From: Clostridioides difficile
GTDB taxonomy: Bacteria > Bacillota > Clostridia > Peptostreptococcales > Peptostreptococcaceae
DNA: 64,000 nucleotides
Assembly: GCA_024919175.1 (NCBI GenBank)
Contig: CP103804.1
Location: 3,720,001-3,784,000, forward strand
Direction of reading: 5' to 3'
Of this stretch, positions 52,382 through 62,500 are shown piece by piece; the first letter of the stretch is position 1; every line of letters starts with the position of its first letter. The notes beneath the pieces are model-generated. The model had not been told where the DNA came from and searched no databases. It saw nothing but the letters and a program-made list of their open reading frames with translations. The position numbers and the translations under genes are program-made.

Positions 52382-52426
52382 TTCACCTCTTAAACTACTT
52401 TCTTCTTATTATTTATACAGTATTCT

Positions 52427-53578
52427 TTATTTCTTTCTCATTATTGACCTTAAATCACAAATTGATTCTTTTAATACTTTCACAACTTCAGATATCTCAT
52501 CTTCTGTATTCATATCAGATAGACTAAATCTTATTGTTCCATTGATTTCTTCATTTGTAAGACCTATAGCATTTAAAACATGACTACCTTTTTTCTTAGA
52601 AGAGCATGCAGAGCCAGTTGACACATAAATTCCTTTTTGCTCTAGGTAATGAAGTAAAACTTCTCCTTTTGTACCTATAAATGATACATTTAATATATGA
52701 CATACACCATCTTCTGGAGAATTAATTTTTATGTCTTCTATATTCTCAACTATTTTATTTCTAAATATGTTTTTTAAGTTATTTATCTTCAAAATAACAG
52801 CATCTAAATCTTTGCTTAATATATTTACAGCTTCTCCAAGCCCATATATTCCAGGTACATTTTCTGTTCCAGACCTAATTCCAATTTCCTGTCCCCCTCC
52901 TGTTAGCATAGGCTTTAAACGATTATTTTCCTTAATATACATAAATCCAATTCCCTTTGGACCATGAAATTTATGTGCACTCACACTCATAAAATCTACA
53001 TTGTATTTAGATGGTCTAAAGTTTATTTTTCCATATGATTGAATAGCATCTACATGGAAATATATCTTCTCCTTTAAAGACTTCAGATATTTTCCAACTT
53101 CATCTATTGGCTGTATAGTTCCTATTTCGTTGTTAACATGCATCATACTCACTAAACATGTAGTTGATTTTATAACATTTATCAAATCTTCTGTATTTAT
53201 CTTTCCATCTTTTCCGACCTCTAAGTAAGTTACTTCGAATCCCTCTTCTTCTAAATCTTTTAATGTGTTTAAAACAGAAGGATGTTCTATATTTGTAGAT
53301 ATTATATGATTTCTTCTCTTCTTATTTAGATTGGCAATACCTCTTATTATAGTATTATTACATTCTGTACCACCTGATGTAAAATAAATCTCTTTATCTT
53401 TCGCCCCTAGAGATTTAGCTACAATCTGTCTTACTTCTTTTATACCTTTTTCAACTTCAACACCTTTTCTGTGAACAGAAGAAGGATTTCCATAATCCGT
53501 ACTAAGTGCATATACCATTTTATCTATAACTTCTGGATAAGGTTTTGTAGTTGCACTATTATCTAAGTATATTTCCAA
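52427..53578 (-). CDS. Cysteine desulfurase (NifS/IscS-like), ThiI partner
   Basis: A 383-residue PLP-dependent enzyme. The PLP Lys is in VSAHKFHGPKG, the family motif HVDAIQSYGKI precedes it, and the active-site Cys lies in STGSACSSKKK. Gene order with thiI matches the Bacillus nifZ-thiI pair, so its main job is probably persulfide delivery to ThiI. It starts with TTG at 53578 behind GCAGGTGTAATAAAG. The operon continues into crcB and perhaps pilJ. Confidence 0.93.
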   Translation of the reverse strand: MEIYLDNSATTKPYPEVIDKMVYALSTDYGNPSSVHRKGVEVEKGIKEVRQIVAKSLGAKDKEIYFTSGGTECNNTIIRGIANLNKKRRNHIISTNIEHPSVLNTLKDLEEEGFEVTYLEVGKDGKINTEDLINVIKSTTCLVSMMHVNNEIGTIQPIDEVGKYLKSLKEKIYFHVDAIQSYGKINFRPSKYNVDFMSVSAHKFHGPKGIGFMYIKENNRLKPMLTGGGQEIGIRSGTENVPGIYGLGEAVNILSKDLDAVILKINNLKNIFRNKIVENIEDIKINSPEDGVCHILNVSFIGTKGEVLLHYLEQKGIYVSTGSACSSKKKGSHVLNAIGLTNEEINGTIRFSLSDMNTEDEISEVVKVLKESICDLRSIMRKK

Positions 53579-53923
53579 CTTTATTACACCTGCCTTTATT
53601 TAAAATCTTCAACTCTAATTATTATACCATTAATTATAGTATTTTTTTTGTTAATCTTTATTAAAAAGATAATCTTAAGTTTATAAAATCTTCTTTCATA
53701 AAAATCTAGTTTTTTCACTTAACTGCAAAATTTTATGGTAAAATATAATATATTTATACTATACCCTACAAAAATACGTGATAACATACAATATATTATA
53801 AAATAATATATTATATAAAATAAATATATTATATTATACATATACTTATTTTTGCTATAAAGTCTATTTTTATAAGCTTACTTGTTATAAAAATAACTTT
53901 TATAATTTATATCAAAAAAAATA
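53579..53923. other. Very AT-rich intergenic region
   Basis: About 340 bases of A/T blocks with imperfect TATATTA repeats. It carries the promoter of the nifS operon by position, but I cannot identify its elements. Confidence 0.5.
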
Positions 53924-53952
53924 TTGATTTTTGTGTCGCATTTTGTTATAAT
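53924..53952 (+). promoter_or_regulatory. Canonical SigA promoter for a small RNA
   Basis: TTGATT (-35, 53924-53929), a spacer of exactly 17 bases, and TATAAT (-10, 53947-53952). No gene starts downstream on this strand; an intrinsic terminator occurs about 150 bases later. Confidence 0.75.
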
Positions 53953-53958
53953 AAATTA

Positions 53959-54104
53959 AGGTTATCCCCCTGGTAACCCTAGTTAGTTAATATATCTATT
54001 CCCAATACCCTTTCATAAGGATATATTTTATATTTATTAAAAATCGAATTAATATCGGAAACTAATTCGATGGAAAAAAAGAGCTTACCCCGAGCTCTTT
54101 TTTT
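53959..54104 (+). ncRNA. Probable independent small RNA of about 145 nt
   Basis: Defined by the SigA promoter at 53924-53952 and the terminator at 54078-54106. It has no coding frame of note. The 5' part can fold as GGTTATCC/GGTAACC; the 3' part has ATCGAATTA/TAATTCGAT and then the terminator. I do not recognise it as 6S, SRP or a riboswitch. It lies between the divergent nifS gene and the convergent ABC transporter genes, so it may target these or distant mRNAs. Confidence 0.6.
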
Positions 54105-54106
54105 TT
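54078..54106 (+). terminator. Intrinsic terminator of the small RNA
   Basis: GAGCT-TACCCCG-AGCTC with flanking A and T tracts gives a strong stem followed by nine Ts on the plus strand. Confidence 0.85.
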
Positions 54107-54185
54107 CTGCAAAAATATAATATCACATTAAGATAAAGTTAATATTAATATAATTTAAATTTTAAAAATTATATTAATTATCACT

Positions 54186-54231
54186 AAAAAAGGATGTATT
54201 GAATTTCTAATATCAATACATCCTTTTTTTT
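54186..54231 (-). terminator. Intrinsic terminator of the ABC transporter operon
   Basis: AAAAAAGGATGTATTGA pairs with TCAATACATCCTTTTTT. It lies just past the ATPase stop codon; the T runs on both strands make it bidirectional. Confidence 0.85.
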
Positions 54232-54234
54232 ATA

Positions 54235-54957
54235 TTACAACACTTTTGCTAAGAATGATTTTGTTCTATCGTGTTTTGGATTTCCAAAGACTTCTTCTGG
54301 AGAATTATCTTCAAGAATACTTCCTCCATCTATAAAAATAACTCTGTCCGCAACTTCTTTGGCAAATCCCATTTCATGAGTTACAATTGCCATTGTCATT
54401 CCTTCTTTAGCAAGTTCTTTTATAACATCCAAGACTTCATTTACCATTTCTGGGTCAAGAGCAGATGTTGGCTCATCAAATAACATCATGTCTGGTTCCA
54501 TAGCAAGAGCTCGTGCTATTGCTATTCTTTGCTTTTGACCTCCAGATAATTGTGATGGATATGAATCTTTTTTATCTAAAAGACCAACTCTACTTAATAA
54601 AACTTCTGCTTTCTTTTCTGCTTCTTCCTTAGTCATTTTTTTTAATTTAATTGGTGCCAATGTTATATTATCTAAAATAGTCTTATGTGGGAATAAATTA
54701 AAGTTTTGGAACACCATACCTATATTCTGTCTAACTTCATCAATATTAGTTTTTCTATCAACTAAATTTTTTCCTTCAAATATTATATCTCCACCTGTTG
54801 GTATTTCTAATAAATTCATACATCTAAGAAGTGTACTTTTACCAGAACCACTTGGACCTACTATAACCATTATTTCGCCTTTAGCGATTTCTAAGTTTAT
54901 ATTCTTTAATACATTTAAATCTCCAAAAGATTTACTTAAATTTTTTATTGTAATCAT
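54235..54957 (-). CDS. Polar amino acid ABC transporter, ATP-binding protein
   Basis: A 240-residue cytoplasmic ATPase of the PAAT (GlnQ/ArtP) group. Walker A GPSGSGKSTLLRC, Q-loop GMVFQNFNLFPH, signature LSGGQKQRIAIARAL, Walker B LFDEPTSALDPEM and H-loop VTHEMGFAKEVADR are all intact. It energises the permease encoded upstream (59-base gap). The T-box upstream of the operon has an arginine-type specifier, so arginine or a related basic amino acid is the likely cargo. The start follows AGGAAAGTGATAAT. Confidence 0.93.
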   Translation of the reverse strand: MITIKNLSKSFGDLNVLKNINLEIAKGEIMVIVGPSGSGKSTLLRCMNLLEIPTGGDIIFEGKNLVDRKTNIDEVRQNIGMVFQNFNLFPHKTILDNITLAPIKLKKMTKEEAEKKAEVLLSRVGLLDKKDSYPSQLSGGQKQRIAIARALAMEPDMMLFDEPTSALDPEMVNEVLDVIKELAKEGMTMAIVTHEMGFAKEVADRVIFIDGGSILEDNSPEEVFGNPKHDRTKSFLAKVL

Positions 54958-55016
54958 ATTATCACTTTCCTTTTATACTATTCTATGTTTTCTCTAAATG
55001 CCAAATATTCTCTCAT

Positions 55017-55694
55017 CTAATTAGACACAGATAGTTTCTTTTCTAATAATCCAACTAATCTTGATAGAGTAAATGTTATAACAAAGTAAATTGCTGCTGC
55101 TACTATTAATGGTTCTAGTGCTTTAAATGCTGCATTTTTTACTATATCAGCAGTACGCATTATCTCAACAACTCCTATTACAGATATTATTGAAGATTCT
55201 TTTACAAGTGTAATAAATTCATTTGCTAATGAAGGTAGTATATTTTTTATAGCTTGAGGTATTATTATATATCTCATAGTTGCCCAATAATTCAATCCTA
55301 ATGATCTACTTGCTTCCATTTGCCCATTATCAACTGATTGTATCCCTGATCTAAGTATCTCTGCTACATATGCACCAGAGTTTACTGACAATGCAAATGC
55401 ACTAGCTATAAATTCACTTGGTATACCAAATAACATAGGGAATCTGATTCCTAACTGAGGTAATCCAAACCATACTATATATATCTGTACTAATAATGGT
55501 GTACCTCTTAAAATCTCAATATAGATTGATGATATTGCTCTTAATATTTTACTCTTTGATATTCTTGCCATACAGATAATTATACCTATTATAAATCCAA
55601 AGCATAATGCCACAAGAGAAATTGATACTGTCACACCTGTTCCTTCTAAAAAAGAAGTTCCAAATTTACTTAAAAAACTAAAATCTAAACTCAT
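55017..55694 (-). CDS. Polar amino acid ABC transporter, permease
   Basis: A 225-residue membrane protein with about five helices of the HisM/GlnP family. The diagnostic EAA loop is visible as QMEASRSLGLNYWATMRYIIIPQA. The FLEGTGVTVSISL N-terminal block is also typical. It probably homodimerises, as it is the only permease in the unit. It lies 27 bases after the solute-binding protein gene and 59 before the ATPase. The start at 55694 follows GGGAGATGAAATT; the longer frame lacks a ribosome site. Confidence 0.92.
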   Translation of the reverse strand: MSLDFSFLSKFGTSFLEGTGVTVSISLVALCFGFIIGIIICMARISKSKILRAISSIYIEILRGTPLLVQIYIVWFGLPQLGIRFPMLFGIPSEFIASAFALSVNSGAYVAEILRSGIQSVDNGQMEASRSLGLNYWATMRYIIIPQAIKNILPSLANEFITLVKESSIISVIGVVEIMRTADIVKNAAFKALEPLIVAAAIYFVITFTLSRLVGLLEKKLSVSN

Positions 55695-55721
55695 AATTTC
55701 ATCTCCCACATAACTTTCTTA

Positions 55722-56537
55722 CTAATTTGAAGCAGCTTCAGTAGATGCTTCATTTAAAAATTCTTCTATTTTTTTACCATCTTGTAATTCTTTTATCTTT
55801 TTATTTAATAGTTCTATAAAGTCTTTGTTATTATCAGCTTTTTTAATTGCTGCTGCCATACCTTCTGTTACATCTTTACCAACTTCAGTATTTGCCATTT
55901 TTATTCCATCATATTTCTTAACATTTATTAAAGAAACTGCTTCATTAGTAACAACTGCATCTATATTTCCATTTTTTAATTCTGTAATTAAGTCAGGTAT
56001 TGCTTTTAAAGACTTTGTAGTTGTCATTTTTAAAGTGTTAACTACATATTCTTCTTGAATACTTCCTGCCTGTACTCCTACTCTAAGTTTTTTCAAATCG
56101 TCTTCAGTTTTTACTTTTTCTATATCTGCATCTTTAACTATAACTGCATTTCTACTTAAATAATATAATTCTGAGAAATCAACACTCTTTTCTCTTTCTG
56201 GTGTTGGAGACATACCTGCAAGAACTATGTCAACTTGGTCTGCATTTAAAGCACCTATTAATCCATCAAATGACATATCTTTAATTTCAACCTTTACCCC
56301 AAGTTCCTTAGCAAATTCTTCAGCTAACATTACATCGAATCCTTTTATTGAATCTTTCCCATCTACTACTTTGTGAAACTCAAATGGTGGGAATTCTGCA
56401 CTAGTACCTACAACCAATTTTCCATTTTCTTTTATTTGCTCTAACTTTGTTTTTTCTTCTCCACCACTACATCCTACTAGTGATAATGTTAATCCTAATA
56501 CTAATCCTAAACTTAATAATTTTTTTAATCCTTTCAT
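55722..56537 (-). CDS. Amino acid ABC transporter, substrate-binding lipoprotein
   Basis: A 271-residue exported lipoprotein of the SBP_bac_3 (HisJ/GlnH) type. A signal peptide ends in the lipobox LSLVGC (Cys at about 23). The binding domain has VGTSAEFPPFEF, KGFDVMLAEEFAKELG, VDIVLAGMSPTPERE and VQAGSIQEEY. It presents the substrate to the permease and ATPase encoded next. The start follows AGAGAGGGGTAGTTAAA. It is the first gene after the T-box leaders at 56611-56985, consistent with control by uncharged tRNA. Confidence 0.94.
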   Translation of the reverse strand: MKGLKKLLSLGLVLGLTLSLVGCSGGEEKTKLEQIKENGKLVVGTSAEFPPFEFHKVVDGKDSIKGFDVMLAEEFAKELGVKVEIKDMSFDGLIGALNADQVDIVLAGMSPTPEREKSVDFSELYYLSRNAVIVKDADIEKVKTEDDLKKLRVGVQAGSIQEEYVVNTLKMTTTKSLKAIPDLITELKNGNIDAVVTNEAVSLINVKKYDGIKMANTEVGKDVTEGMAAAIKKADNNKDFIELLNKKIKELQDGKKIEEFLNEASTEAASN

Positions 56538-56610
56538 TTTAACTACCCCTCTCTTTTAATTATAATTTTCCCTCAATTTTTTAATGCTTTAATGTTTCAA
56601 GTTACAAAAA

Positions 56611-56990
56611 AAGTCCCTCAGTCTTTAATGACTAAGAGACGACTTTACCGCGTTACCACTCTTATTGATAAATACTTATACAACCTTCAAAATTTGTGAA
56701 TTTTAGCTTTTATAGCTACAGGGATATTTTAATTTTAAAATCAAAAAAGTCCCTTAGCTTTACAGCTAAGAGACGAATTATATCCGCGTTACCACTCTTT
56801 TTGATAAGTAAGTACTTATCCTCTCAATCCCTTAAGGCGGGCAAACCAATTATCATACTAACTAAAACTTCTGATAATTTCCTCCAGAGCTCTCTTCACA
56901 TAAACTTCATTGCTAGGCTTACACCAACCCCTAACTCGCTGTAAATCCATATATGCTACTTTCTCTATCACTGGATTTGTTTCCTTAAAT
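56611..56990 (-). promoter_or_regulatory. Tandem T-box leader (full T-box followed by a Stem I-less T-box)
   Basis: The promoter-proximal element (about 56745-56985) is a complete T-box. Stem I has AGTA (56948-56958 region) and a GNTG-type loop (GGTTGGTGTAAGCC). The specifier lies in GAA-G-AGA-G-CTC at 56886-56897, and the T-box proper AGAGTGGTAACGCGG at 56784-56798. Aligned with the Bacillus glyQS layout (GAA-N-codon), the specifier triplet is AGA (56891-56893), that is arginine. Its terminator is AAGTCCCTTAGC/GCTAAGAGAC (56748-56774). A second AGAGTGGTAACGCGG (56648-56662) and terminator (56611-56640) follow, but with only about 80 bases before them, which leaves no room for a Stem I. Confidence 0.85.
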
Positions 56991-57189
56991 TGTTAATACA
57001 ATTGTACTTCCTTCTAATATTTTTGTCAATAAGTTTTTTATTTTTTTAATAATTTTATTTTCTACAATTTAGATATTGTGTTACATGCTTATTGATATTA
57101 TCCATATATTTATAAATAATTTATTTCTTATTTATTTCTATTCTTTAGGTAATTACAAATAATATACTTCTTATTTATTTCTATTTATT

Positions 57190-57350
57190 AAATACTTATA
57201 AAGAATATTTTTCTGTTTCATTTTCACTAATTAAATGCTTATAAATAATATTTTTCTGTTTATTTTCACTACTTAAATATTTATAATTAATATTTTTTTC
57301 ATTTCCATTGCTTAAATACTTATAAATAACATTTTTTATACTTACTAAAT
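57190..57350. repeat. Degenerate 39-43 bp tandem repeat, downstream of the UvrD gene
   Basis: Four imperfect units start at 57190, 57233, 57275 and 57314. Each begins AAAT-R/A-CTTATAAAT-like sequence, continues AATATTTTTCTGTTT and ends TTTTCACTA-type sequence. Just upstream of this another word, CTTATTTATTTCTATT, occurs twice (about 57125 and 57170). The tract lies in the 3' region of the helicase transcript. Confidence 0.65.
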
Positions 57351-57363
57351 TTTATATACTAAG

Positions 57364-59430
57364 TTAAATGATATGGATTATATTCTTCAATAAACAAGTT
57401 TTTAAATCTAAAGTTCGCTCTCTATCTCTAAACTTTATCGTAAACATGATTCCATCTTTTTTGATTATTTCTCCTTCGTGAAATTTTTTGTGATATACCT
57501 TATCACCAACACCAATACTATCAATTTCTTTTTTAGTTGGAGATTTTATATCATTGATAAACAGTGATTTATCAACTTTTTTACCATACTTATTTAAAGT
57601 AGAGCTTATACATAATTTTTCTTCAGCTCTTGTAATAGCTACATACATAAGTCTTCTTTCTTCTTCTAATTGTTCCTCTTTTTTTTCTTCCTTACAAATA
57701 TCATATGATTTTTCATGAGGTATTGTTCCTTCATTTGCACCTATAATATAGACATTTCTAAATTCTAATCCTTTTGCACTATGCATAGTTGTAAATATAA
57801 CACCATCAGTCTGTTTATTCTTGTTATTTTCCATTAACTCAGTCTTTACTCTCTCAATATGGTCTAAAAACTCTGTTACTGTATTAAAATTTGTAGCAGA
57901 ACTCTCAAGTTCATTTAATATCTCTACAAGCCCATTAGTTTTTATTTTTCTATTGCTACAGTAATCCAAGACATATCTATCATAATCAAGACTAGTTCTA
58001 ATATAAGATATTGCATTTTTAGGATTTAAAGTATTTAAATAACTCAAATCTATCTCCAAATCGGTTATTGTTTTGACTTGTTTAGGATGAAGATTACATT
58101 TGTTTATTAGTGCTGTTATAAAATCAGTTTCATCTTTAACCATATTTACACTATCTTTAGATATATATCTAAATGGCTTATTTATAATTCTTAACCAATC
58201 TTTATTTGATTTAGGATTAATACCTATTCTTAGATATGCTAGTATATCCTGACTTGCCCAATGGTCATATATTGTAATTACTGAGTCTTTTACTACAAAT
58301 GGAATCCTCATATCCATAAATACATCTACTAAGGCTCTTGATTGTATATTAGTTCTATAAATTACTGCAAAATCTGAATACTCTACATAATCCTTTTTTA
58401 TTTCGTCAATTATTTCCTTGGCAATATATAAAGCTTCTTCCTCTGAATCATATGGAGAAATATAACCCACAATGCCTCCATTGCCTTGGCTGCATTTAAT
58501 AATCTTTTCATATCTATTTCTATTTTTTTCTATGAGCCTGTTTGCAGTATTTACTATTTCACTTTTAGACCTATAATTTACATCCAACACTATTTTTTTA
58601 GTATTATTAAAATATTTTTCAAATTCAAGCAAGAAGTCTGGTCTAGCTCCTCTAAAACCATATATACTTTGGTCTTCATCTCCAACCGCAAATATGTTAT
58701 TTAATGGATTACAGATTAACTTTAAAACCTCAAATTGTACCTTATTTATATCTTGAAATTCATCTATCAATATATATTTATATACATTTCTAACCATTTC
58801 TAAGGCTGATTTGTTATTCAAAAGCAAGTAATAAGTCTTTATAAGCATATCATCAAAATCAATCTTATTAACTTTTGATTTTTGCTCTTCGTATAAATTA
58901 TATACTTTTAAAAACTCATCTTTTGTCAACACTTCTGAACTAAAGTCATTCTTATCCATAAGTTCATTTTTTACATAAGATATTTCATTTATAACTTGTC
59001 CTATATTTTCATCATCATCTGCATTTTCTATATTTAGACTTTTTAATATTGCCTTTATTGTTATCCTCTTTGACTTTTCATCAAATATGCTATCTAAACC
59101 GTACCTTTCAAAATATCTTAAAATCTTAAAAAATACAGAGTGAAAAGTACCATAGGTTACTTTATTGAGTCTTATATCATCACTTAAACTCAATGCCCTA
59201 TTTTTCATTTCTACTGAAGATGCTTTGGTAAAACTTATTGCCAGTATCCTTGCTGGTGCTATATTTTTGTTTACTACCATATTAGCTATTCTATATGTAA
59301 TTACCCTAGTCTTACCTGAACCAGGCCCTGCAAGTATCATGCAAGGCCCATCTATATGTTCAACTGCTTCTAGTTGATTTTCATTTAACTGTCTTATATC
59401 TATATTTGTTGTGATTATTACATCCACCAC
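57364..59430 (-). CDS. UvrD/PcrA-family ATP-dependent DNA helicase
   Basis: A 688-residue superfamily 1A helicase. Motifs in order: Q-motif LNENQLEAV, Walker A AGPGSGKTR, IDEFQDINKVQ (motif II), GDEDQSIYGFRGA (III), RSKSEIVNTANR (IV region), TTMHSAKGLEF (V) and LMYVAITRAEEKL (VI). The C-terminal tail (about 635-688) resembles the PcrA Tudor-like domain that binds RNA polymerase (VYHKKFHEGEIIKKDG). It probably acts in repair or conflict resolution. The start is uncertain: the GTG codons at 59430 and 59427 have a weak ribosome site, AAGGTGG. Confidence 0.9.
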   Translation of the reverse strand: MVDVIITTNIDIRQLNENQLEAVEHIDGPCMILAGPGSGKTRVITYRIANMVVNKNIAPARILAISFTKASSVEMKNRALSLSDDIRLNKVTYGTFHSVFFKILRYFERYGLDSIFDEKSKRITIKAILKSLNIENADDDENIGQVINEISYVKNELMDKNDFSSEVLTKDEFLKVYNLYEEQKSKVNKIDFDDMLIKTYYLLLNNKSALEMVRNVYKYILIDEFQDINKVQFEVLKLICNPLNNIFAVGDEDQSIYGFRGARPDFLLEFEKYFNNTKKIVLDVNYRSKSEIVNTANRLIEKNRNRYEKIIKCSQGNGGIVGYISPYDSEEEALYIAKEIIDEIKKDYVEYSDFAVIYRTNIQSRALVDVFMDMRIPFVVKDSVITIYDHWASQDILAYLRIGINPKSNKDWLRIINKPFRYISKDSVNMVKDETDFITALINKCNLHPKQVKTITDLEIDLSYLNTLNPKNAISYIRTSLDYDRYVLDYCSNRKIKTNGLVEILNELESSATNFNTVTEFLDHIERVKTELMENNKNKQTDGVIFTTMHSAKGLEFRNVYIIGANEGTIPHEKSYDICKEEKKEEQLEEERRLMYVAITRAEEKLCISSTLNKYGKKVDKSLFINDIKSPTKKEIDSIGVGDKVYHKKFHEGEIIKKDGIMFTIKFRDRERTLDLKTCLLKNIIHII

Positions 59431-59508
59431 CTTAATTTATAATCCTTTTATTTTCTTTTTTAATTATAAACTAAAAGTACCCTAAAAATACATTTAATTT
59501 TTCTTCTA

Positions 59509-62500
59509 TTAATCTACATTGTTCCTGTTTTCATAACATAGCTTGAGTTCATGTTTAATTTTATCACTTATATCTTTAGGAATAAATTCTGGTTTACCAA
59601 CGTAATATCCTTGAATATAATCTATTCCAATAGCTACTAATGCTTCCATCTCACTTTTGGTTTCTACACCTTCTGCTATAACTTTAATATTTCTTTCTTT
59701 AGAATATGAAATAAGATTTTTTAGTATTTTTCTTCTATCTTCATCTTTGTCAATACCCCTTACAATAGACATATCAATCTTCACATAATTTGGCATTATA
59801 TACAATAATACAGCATCACCATTGTAACCTGTTCCAAAATCATCTAAAGCAATTTCTATATTCCAATTATTTATATATACTTTCTTTTTGTCAATAAAAT
59901 CTTCACTAATCTTATCATTCTCTGTTATTTCTAGTACCACCCTATGTAGATAGTCACCATATAAATCTTCTATTTCTTCAAAATCAACTTTTGATAAATT
60001 ATTATTTGGTATAGAGTTTAGGAATAATTTACAGTCTCCAAATTTTCCCCTATATTTCTTAAAAGATTTAAGTGCTTTAAACCATGTGATACGTTCAATT
60101 TGATATAATTTAGACTGCGAACGAGCTAATCTAATAACATCCATTGGAGAACTAAAAGTTTCTAGTTTTGGTCTCATAAGTGCTTCGTATGCAAATACTT
60201 CACCTTTACAATCCACAATAGGCTGAAATGCATATTCAACCAATTGACCATCAATTAATTTATTTAACTCTTCTCTATTATGCAACAAGAATGAATCCTT
60301 ATTATATATATTAATATCAAATTCACTTACTTCGCCTTTAATTGTATTTTTAATTTGATACATAGCAAAATCTGCATATTTCATTAATTCATCATAGTCA
60401 GTTGAATCACTAGGATACCAAGAAATTCCTGCTGATGCTCTTATTTTAAATTCGGTTCCATCGTGAAGTTTTAATAAAGTATTGTTCATCTGTGTTTTAA
60501 CAGAGTTAATGATAGCTCTTATACTATCTTTACTTTCATACCCGTATATGAATACATAAAACTCATCCCCTGAAAGTCTGGAAACTATGCCATTCCATGA
60601 TATAAACTTTTTAAGTATATCTGCTGCACATCTAATATATTCATCACCAGCATCATGACCATAGGTGTCATTAATATATTTTAAATTATCTAAATCCCAC
60701 ATTATAAATGCTGCTATTTTGAGTTTTTCTTTATTTTCAAACTTTTCTCGTACTTGTGAATAAAACGCTCTTCTATTTAAAAGGTTTGTTAAAATATCAA
60801 AATCTCTTTCATACTCAATTTTCATTTTTTCAATAAATTCTTTTGTAACATCAACAACAACACCTAATATCTTTAAGTCATCTTCAACAATATTTAGTCT
60901 TACCCACTTAGATTTTTTATCTTCAGATTCAAATTTATATATGTATGTATTTTCTGTTTTATAGTTTTTTTGTAAATAGGTATCCATTGTATTCATTTTT
61001 TTAATAAATTCACTCTTTGATATATATCCATATTCTTTAAATTCTTTTTCAGTAGGAAGTATATTAAAAAATCCTTTTGTACAGAAAACATTATCTCCAT
61101 TTTTATATAATTCAAAAGCTCCAATTGGCATATCCACCATTTCAATAATCTGTGACAATTTTGATGATGAATCTGCAACATTTGAACTAAGTAACTCTAT
61201 AGCAGAGGATAATTCATCTATTTCAGATATGTTTATTTTATCAAGATTTACTGGTTTTGATGGATTACTATTTCTAACTTTATTAACCAAGAGAACAATT
61301 GGTTTTGTAAACAATCTTGAAGCAATATAAATACCTATAAGCCCTATCACTAAGGAAACTGCAACAGACACTATTACCAAGGTTTCCACTCTTTTTGAAA
61401 AACATAATAAACTTTTTTCTTCAATAATTCCCAAAAGAGCCCAACGCTCATTTTCAAATGGAGTATTGGAATTGTACAAATCTAAATATTGTACACTAGC
61501 ATAAGTACTTTCTTTAATGTTATCCTCATCTTCATTTTTGACTTTATATACATTCTTATAATATTCTTTTTGCTCAAGGTTGGAATGCAGACCATCCCAA
61601 AACTTATCTTTAAATGTATACCCATTTGAAACAACATTTTCAAATGCCAAATCATCATTTCTATCTACACCCAAAATATAATTACCTTTTTTATTTTCAT
61701 TTATCTCTCCATATGGAAGTAGCTCTCTTAGGTAATTTATACTTAAATCTATTCCAAGTACTCCATATACAGTTCCATCTTCATAGATAAGAGGAACTGA
61801 ATATGTTATAACTCTATCGCCTTCATTTGTTAATAAAAACTGGCTTCCCCAATATCCTAAATTAGAACTTGATGTATTTGGATTATCAATTGCAGCTCTA
61901 AATGGTTTATAAAAAAAATTATCTCCTTTTTGCTCATTTTCACTTTTAAATGAAAACTTTGGAGCCCAATAACTATCCATAGATATTCCAAAACTCCTTG
62001 CTATCTCAGAGGAACCTCTTTCAATTAATAAATCAGAATTATCATTTGGGTTAAATTTAGGGTCTAAGTCTCTTATATACAATCCAGTTCTACTTATTTC
62101 ACCTTTACTATTTACTGAATTATCTTCAATATCTTTATCGCTTAAAATTATGAAAGAACCTGTAACAGAATTTTTTCTCAAAAGATATATTAAGTTTTCA
62201 GATATATTTTTTATAATTTTTTTATTAATTTCTTCATTGATACCCACATCTTTGATTGAGGCTTTATTTTCGTCTAAAACCTTTTTTACAGATGAGTTAA
62301 TTGCAAGTTCTGTTTCACTTGTCTTTGACCATCTTTGCAACATCTCATTTTGTATATAATTTTTACGATTAATTACTCTTTCATTTAAAATATCAAATGA
62401 ATTGTCATTTAGTTTTTTAATAGTTCCTCCCCATAAAATTGTGGCACAAAATAAACTTGTTTGAATTAGCATAACAATAATTAGGGGAAATATCATCTTT

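Noticed and set aside
56696..56944. 82-codon open frame on the plus strand
   Set aside because: It lies antisense within the T-box leader and has no ribosome site. The RNA structure explains the sequence.
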